This document shows positions 60,129-64,000 of a DNA stretch of 64,000 nt, piece after piece (within the stretch, counting starts at the first letter, position 1; every line of letters begins with the position of its first letter). Location: positions 3,243,136-3,307,135 of the forward strand of contig OX638355.1 in NCBI GenBank assembly GCA_951813285.1, written 5' to 3'. This stretch comes from Terriglobia bacterium (GTDB lineage: Bacteria; Acidobacteriota; Terriglobia; Versatilivoradales; Versatilivoraceae). The notes under the pieces are model-generated. The model was not told the origin of the DNA and did not search any database. It saw nothing but the letters and a program-made list of their open reading frames with translations. The position numbers and the translations under genes are program-made.

Positions 60129-60515
60129 CTATCTCCTGTGCAGGCGAATGATCTTGGATGGGGCCGTGCGCACCAGGGCATTGTGCGACTTGGAGTCGAA
60201 ACGCGAGGAGTGCTCAGCCAATTCAGACCCGATGACCTGCATGAATTCCCTGACTTCTTGCTGCATCCTTTCCATTTTGGCGCGCATGTTGAGGATGATT
60301 TCAACCCCTGCCAGGTTGACTCCCAGTTCGCGGGTCAGGTTCAAGATCAACTCCAGTCTCTGCAGGTCCCGCTCGGAGTAGAGCCTGGTATTTCCCCGGG
60401 AACGCGAGGGCTTCAGCAGGCCATGCTTCTCATAGAGTCGCAGCGTCTGCGGATGAATGTCGTAGGCGGCGGCAACGTTGCTGATAGTATAAACCGTCTT
60501 GCGATGTTTCTTCAT
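60129..60515 (-). CDS. hspR: HspR, MerR-type heat-shock repressor
   Basis: 128 aa from the ATG at 60515, with AGGA upstream. The MerR helix-turn-helix reads YTISNVAAAYDIHPQTLRLYEKHGLLKPSRSRGNTRLYSERDL, then a helix ELGVNLAGVEIIL and a coiled coil. HspR represses dnaK-type operons in Actinobacteria and others, with DnaK as co-repressor. Its position directly after dnaJ fits this. The stop lies 4 bases before the DnaC-like start. Confidence 0.9.
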   Translation of the reverse strand: MKKHRKTVYTISNVAAAYDIHPQTLRLYEKHGLLKPSRSRGNTRLYSERDLQRLELILNLTRELGVNLAGVEIILNMRAKMERMQQEVREFMQVIGSELAEHSSRFDSKSHNALVRTAPSKIIRLHRR

Positions 60516-60538
60516 CGAGTGTCCTGTTTCCGCCAAGG

Positions 60539-61630
60539 TTACCGGGCCAGACCCGCGCGGGGATCGGCCGGGTTGAGCTGCGCCAGCTCCCGCAGAAGTT
60601 CCTTGCTGCGTTCATCCGCGATCCTGGGAACCTCCACCCTCACCTCGACGAACTGGTCTCCCCGCCGGGCTGCTCTCAAGGACGGGGCTCCTTTGCCGCG
60701 CAGCCTGAACTTTTGCCCGCCCTGCGTTCCGGGGGGAATCTTCAAAAGGGAGCGGCCGTCTATGGTGGGGACCTGGATCTTGGCGCCCAATGCGGCCTCG
60801 GTGACCGTCACCGGAACTTTGCAATAAATATTGTCTCCCTTCCTCTCAAAGAAAGGATGAGGAGTCACCTTGGCCACGACGTAGAGGTCTCCCGGCGGAG
60901 CACCTCCCAGGCCTGCCTCTCCCTTTCCCGCAAAGCGGATGCGGGAGCCGTTCTGCACACCGGCTGGGATCCTGACCACCAATCTGGCGGGGGTGCTGAT
61001 ACGCCCGTGACCGCTGCACGAGGGGCATTGCCGGTTGATGCGGCCCGTGCCTCCACACCGATGACAATCGGTCATCACCCGGGCGCGTCCTCTCACTTGC
61101 GCCAATTTGCCGGTTCCGCGACACAGGGGACAGTTTCCCGCCCGCTCGGTCGATGCCTGGCCGCTCCCCCGGCAGCTTCCACAGGCCTCCATCCGATCGT
61201 AAGCGATCTGAGTTCGAAGGCCGTTCAGGGCGTCATCGAAGCTCATTGAAATCTGGTATTCGAGGTCGCGGCCCGGGGGCCGCGGGGGCTCGGGTCCACC
61301 GTGAAACATCCGAGAAAAGAAATCGGAGAAACCCGACCCTCCCAGTTCGGAGAAGTCTAATCCGGAGAAATCGAATCCTCTGCCGTCTCCCGGCCGGGGC
61401 CGAAAATTCTCTGAATAGGTCCCGTAAGCGTCATAAACTTCCCGCTTCTTGGGATCGCTCAGGACTTCGTAGGCCTCGGAAATCTTTTTGAAACGCTCCT
61501 CGGCCGCCCGGTCCCCGGGGTTGACGTCGGGGTGGTATTTTCGAGCCAGTTTTCGGTAGGACTTTCTGATGTCGTCGAGCGAGGCTCCCCGCGCAACCCC
61601 TAGAGTCTTGTAGAAATCCTGTCGGTTCAT
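60539..61630 (-). CDS. dnaJ: DnaJ chaperone (Hsp40), zinc-finger type
   Basis: 363 aa. The J-domain has KYHPDVN (His33-Pro-Asp) near the N-terminus, followed by a Gly/Phe-rich stretch. Four zinc repeats follow: [24 protein letters not shown] and CPSCSGHG. The C-terminal substrate-binding domains end near residue 345. This is type I DnaJ, the J-partner of DnaK. I chose the ATG at 61630 ([12 protein letters not shown]) with GGAG upstream. dnaK lies 148 bases upstream; there is no grpE between them. Confidence 0.95.
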   Translation of the reverse strand: MNRQDFYKTLGVARGASLDDIRKSYRKLARKYHPDVNPGDRAAEERFKKISEAYEVLSDPKKREVYDAYGTYSENFRPRPGDGRGFDFSGLDFSELGGSGFSDFFSRMFHGGPEPPRPPGRDLEYQISMSFDDALNGLRTQIAYDRMEACGSCRGSGQASTERAGNCPLCRGTGKLAQVRGRARVMTDCHRCGGTGRINRQCPSCSGHGRISTPARLVVRIPAGVQNGSRIRFAGKGEAGLGGAPPGDLYVVAKVTPHPFFERKGDNIYCKVPVTVTEAALGAKIQVPTIDGRSLLKIPPGTQGGQKFRLRGKGAPSLRAARRGDQFVEVRVEVPRIADERSKELLRELAQLNPADPRAGLAR

Positions 61631-61778
61631 TGCCGGTCTCCAGGGGGGCGGAAGTGGCTTCGTCCGCCACCTCGGGTGCAACGGCTACGGGTGTTTGCCG
61701 CCAACCCCGTCAGGCACGCCGCCGGCGGGCGGGGATGTCCGCCCGGGGATGGTGTCCGACGGTTTCCGGCAGCAGGTC

Positions 61779-63689
61779 TTACTTCTTCTTTTCGTCGCTC
61801 TCTTCAACCTCGGCATCGATGACCTCTCCCTCGGCGGCAGTGTCGTCGGAAGCCTCACCAGGTGTCGAGGGCGGGGCATCGGACTGAGGCGCCGCCTGCT
61901 TGTAGAGGGCGTCAGCCAACTTGTGGGTGGCTTGAGTCAATTCCTCGACAGCTGAGTTGATGCGCTCGGTACCCCCTTCATCGATGGCCTTCCGGCAATT
62001 CTCCAGGGCCGTTTCAATGGTGGCGACGTCCGACTCCGGCACCTTGTCGCGATTCTCCTTCAGCAGCTTTTCCGTGTTGTAGACTAGGTTGTCGGCCCTG
62101 TTCCTGGCCTCCACCTCCTCCTTGTACTTGGCGTCCTCTTCGGAGTGGGCTTCGGCTTCTCGGGTCATATTTTCGATTTCATCCTTGGACAAGCCGCTGG
62201 AAGCGGTGATGGTGATCTTCTGCTCCTTGTTGGTGCCCAGATCCTTGGCGGAGACATTCACGATGCCGTTGGCGTCAATGTCGAAGGTAACCTCGACTTG
62301 GGGTACGCCGCGGGGCGCAGAAGGAATCCCCACCAGATGGAACTTGCCCAGCGTGCGGTTGCCCTTGGCCATGCTCCGTTCTCCCTGCAGCACATGGACT
62401 TCCACCGAGGTCTGATTGTCGGCGGCCGTCGAAAAGATCTCGCTCTTGCGAGTGGGGATGGTGGTGTTGCGCTCGATCAGCTTGGTGAACACCGCTCCCA
62501 GCGTTTCGATTCCGAGGGAGAGCGGTGTCACGTCCAGCAGCAGCAGATCCTTGACATCTCCACCCAGCACTCCGGCCTGAACGGCCGCACCGATGGCGAC
62601 CACCTCGTCCGGATTCACCCCTTTGTGGGGATCTTTCCTGAAGAGTTCCTTCACGATCTGCTGGACGCGGGGTATGCGAGTCGAGCCGCCGACCAGAACC
62701 ACTTCGTCGATGTCCTCGGGGTTGACGCCGGCGTCTCTGATGGCCAGCTTGCAGGGCTCGACGGTGCGTTGCAGGATGTCTTCCACCAGGCCTTCGAACT
62801 TGGCGCGGGTGAGCTTCATGTTCAGGTGCTTGGGTCCCGAGGCGTCGGCCGTCACAAAGGGCAGGTTGATCTCGGATTCCAGAGTGGTCGAGAGCTCCAT
62901 TTTTGCTTTTTCGGCAGCTTCCTTCAGCCGCTGCAAGGCCATCTTGTCCTTGGAGAGATCGATTCCCTGATCCTTGATGAATTCATCGACAATCCAGTCG
63001 ATAATCCTCTGGTCGATGTTGTCTCCACCCAGATGGGTGTCTCCGTTGGTGGACTTGACCTCCACCACGCCTTCGCCCACTTCCAGGATGGAGATGTCGA
63101 AGGTGCCGCCCCCGAAATCGTAGACGGCGATGGTCTCGTCTTTTTTTTTGTCCAGACCGTAGGCCAGAGCGGCCGCGGTGGGCTCGTTGACGATTCTCAG
63201 AACCTCCAGACCGGCGATTTTCCCCGCATCCTTGGTGGCCTGACGCTGGGAGTCGTTGAAGTAGGCGGGAACGGTGACCACGGCCTTGGTGACCTTCTGT
63301 CCCAGGTACTCGTCGGCAGCGGTCTTCATCTTGTTCAGAATCATGGAAGAGATTTCGGGCGGGCTGTGCTCCTTGCCCATGATCGAAACCCGGACGTCGT
63401 TGTTGGTCGCGCGCGTTACCTTGTAAGGGACGATCTTCATCTCCTCGTTCACTTCCGCGTACTTGCGGCCCATGAATCGCTTGATGGAATAAATCGTATT
63501 CTCCGGGTTGGTTACCGCTTGCCTTTTGGCGACCTGTCCGACCAACCGTTCTCCTCCCTTGGCGAAAGCCACGGTTGAAGGCGTGGTTCGACTTCCTTCG
63601 GGGCTGGTGATGACTGTGGGCTCGCCCGCTTCCATCACGGCCACGACTGAATTGGTCGTACCCAGATCGATACCGATGATCTTGCTCAT
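61779..63689 (-). CDS. dnaK: DnaK chaperone (Hsp70)
   Basis: 636 aa. The nucleotide-binding domain starts with [13 protein letters not shown] and shows [33 protein letters not shown] and [12 protein letters not shown]. The substrate-binding domain includes [10 protein letters not shown] and a C-terminal lid with Glu-rich end [15 protein letters not shown]. It uses ATP to fold or protect proteins with DnaJ and GrpE. A very good sigma-70 promoter and a possible HspR operator lie upstream. GGAGG precedes the ATG. Confidence 0.97.
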   Translation of the reverse strand: MSKIIGIDLGTTNSVVAVMEAGEPTVITSPEGSRTTPSTVAFAKGGERLVGQVAKRQAVTNPENTIYSIKRFMGRKYAEVNEEMKIVPYKVTRATNNDVRVSIMGKEHSPPEISSMILNKMKTAADEYLGQKVTKAVVTVPAYFNDSQRQATKDAGKIAGLEVLRIVNEPTAAALAYGLDKKKDETIAVYDFGGGTFDISILEVGEGVVEVKSTNGDTHLGGDNIDQRIIDWIVDEFIKDQGIDLSKDKMALQRLKEAAEKAKMELSTTLESEINLPFVTADASGPKHLNMKLTRAKFEGLVEDILQRTVEPCKLAIRDAGVNPEDIDEVVLVGGSTRIPRVQQIVKELFRKDPHKGVNPDEVVAIGAAVQAGVLGGDVKDLLLLDVTPLSLGIETLGAVFTKLIERNTTIPTRKSEIFSTAADNQTSVEVHVLQGERSMAKGNRTLGKFHLVGIPSAPRGVPQVEVTFDIDANGIVNVSAKDLGTNKEQKITITASSGLSKDEIENMTREAEAHSEEDAKYKEEVEARNRADNLVYNTEKLLKENRDKVPESDVATIETALENCRKAIDEGGTERINSAVEELTQATHKLADALYKQAAPQSDAPPSTPGEASDDTAAEGEVIDAEVEESDEKKK

Positions 63690-63739
63690 ATCCTCAATTC
63701 CTCCTCAACGACAATTTTTAAAATCAGTAACTTAGTGCA

Positions 63740-63798
63740 CTTGCCCGACAGATTGCGCAAGCGGGAAACTATATAATATCTGAGCGTGTGTCTGTCAA
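63740..63798 (-). promoter_or_regulatory. dnaK promoter with operator-like inverted repeat
   Basis: On the minus strand TTGACA (63793-63798), a spacer of 17 bases and TATATA (63770-63775) form a near-consensus sigma-70 promoter about 75 bases ahead of dnaK. Just past the -10, at 63740-63761, CTTGCGC and GGGCAAG lie inverted 8 bases apart. The HspR consensus is CTTGAGT-N7-ACTCAAG; only the CTTG/CAAG outer parts match and spacing is one base longer. Sigma-32 and CIRCE-type sites are not seen. Confidence 0.6.
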
Positions 63799-63868
63799 AT
63801 AACCATTAGTTGCCGGCTATAACATCCGGCGTCCACGTCCATCGATGACCAACCGAGCCTTTCTGTGC

Positions 63869-63916
63869 GGAACCTCCACCGGAGATGGTAATCTTATTTC
63901 TGAGACAGGACACCAG
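63869..63916 (+). repeat. Dispersed repeat ending in ATTTCTGAGACAGGACACC
   Basis: Closely matches 30390-30434 over about 44 bases (ggaacctccaccggagatgg … gagacaggac). It lies directly after the stop of an open frame that runs off the window end, as an insertion-element end would. Confidence 0.55.
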
Positions 63917-63922
63917 TGTCTG

Positions 63923-64000
63923 CTATCTTCTGGCATTGTCCTGCGTGGAATCTCCAAATTCCAATGCCGCTTCCAGCCTCCTTTTCCTTTCGCTTCCGAG
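63923..64000 (-). CDS. Partial open frame at the window edge, unidentified
   Basis: The minus strand is open from the window edge to TAG at 63923-63925. It gives a C-terminal fragment of 25 residues, Arg/Glu-rich (SERKRRLEAALEF… DNARR). It is too short to assign. Its closeness to the repeat at 63869-63916 is compatible with a transposase end. Confidence 0.25.
   Translation of the reverse strand, partial: LGSERKRRLEAALEFGDSTQDNARR

Noticed and set aside
63690-63769. CIRCE (HrcA) or sigma-32 promoter for dnaK
   Set aside because: No TTAGCACTC-type inverted repeat or CCCCAT-type -10 is visible; the sigma-70 promoter fits better.

Overview
The window is one stretch of a high-GC bacterial chromosome (roughly 60% GC by eye) carrying about 40 well-supported genes. 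The gene set points to Acidobacteriota or a close relative. It has two PSD1 (DUF1549/DUF1553) plus DUF1501 pairs, a type found mainly in Acidobacteriota and Planctomycetes. It also has a CarD regulator, a dnaK-dnaJ-hspR operon, a large TonB receptor with a carboxypeptidase-regulatory N-terminal domain, and a DegT/Gfo-Idh-MocA pair. TonB, BamD-like, RND and outer-membrane lipoprotein genes show a Gram-negative envelope. The phylum is an inference; there is no rRNA in the window.

Layout. 1-7 kb: a TesA-like SGNH lipase faces a YbbA/YbbP-type ABC transporter, followed by an acyl-CoA synthetase; the tesA-ybbA-ybbP order is also known in Escherichia coli. 7-12.3 kb: a Slt-type lytic transglycosylase, a small membrane coiled-coil protein, a broken P4-type integrase, an unrecognised P-loop protein and a ROK sugar kinase. 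12.4-23 kb: a co-directional housekeeping run (PASTA protein, rpe, BamD-like lipoprotein, valS, nadC, birA, coaX, an unknown protein, rlmD). 23-28.4 kb: the first PSD1/DUF1501 pair, then DUF971 and Mrp on the other strand. 28.5-37.3 kb: a UbiD-family decarboxylase, a TMT1/METTL7-like methyltransferase, a decapitated TetR gene and a complete tripartite RND efflux operon. 37.3-41.7 kb: a repeat-rich gap, a secreted protein of unknown function and an alanine/sodium symporter. 41.7-47.2 kb: the TonB receptor, a lectin-like lipoprotein and a threonine dehydratase. 47.9-55.4 kb: a minus-strand cluster of DegT aminotransferase, Gfo/Idh/MocA oxidoreductase, haem-type PSD1 and DUF1501, with tRNA-Val(GAC) just upstream. 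55.4-59.2 kb: an HNH endonuclease, a GNAT acetyltransferase, CarD and methylmalonate-semialdehyde dehydrogenase. 59.4-63.7 kb: the dnaK-dnaJ-hspR operon ending with a DnaC/IstB-like ATPase.

The most unusual feature is a family of mosaic intergenic repeats. Several modules are reused in different combinations and orientations in at least eight gaps. Their hairpins show paired base changes between copies, and one hairpin has mostly GNRA-type tetraloops, which suggests selection for structure. Some copies abut genes so closely that they supply stop codons, C-terminal codons or ribosome binding sites. No CRISPR array, rRNA operon, intact insertion sequence or intact prophage is visible.

Housekeeping calls rest on clear motifs. 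The functions of the PSD1/DUF1501 pairs, the P-loop protein at 10.5-11.2 kb and the repeats are open.
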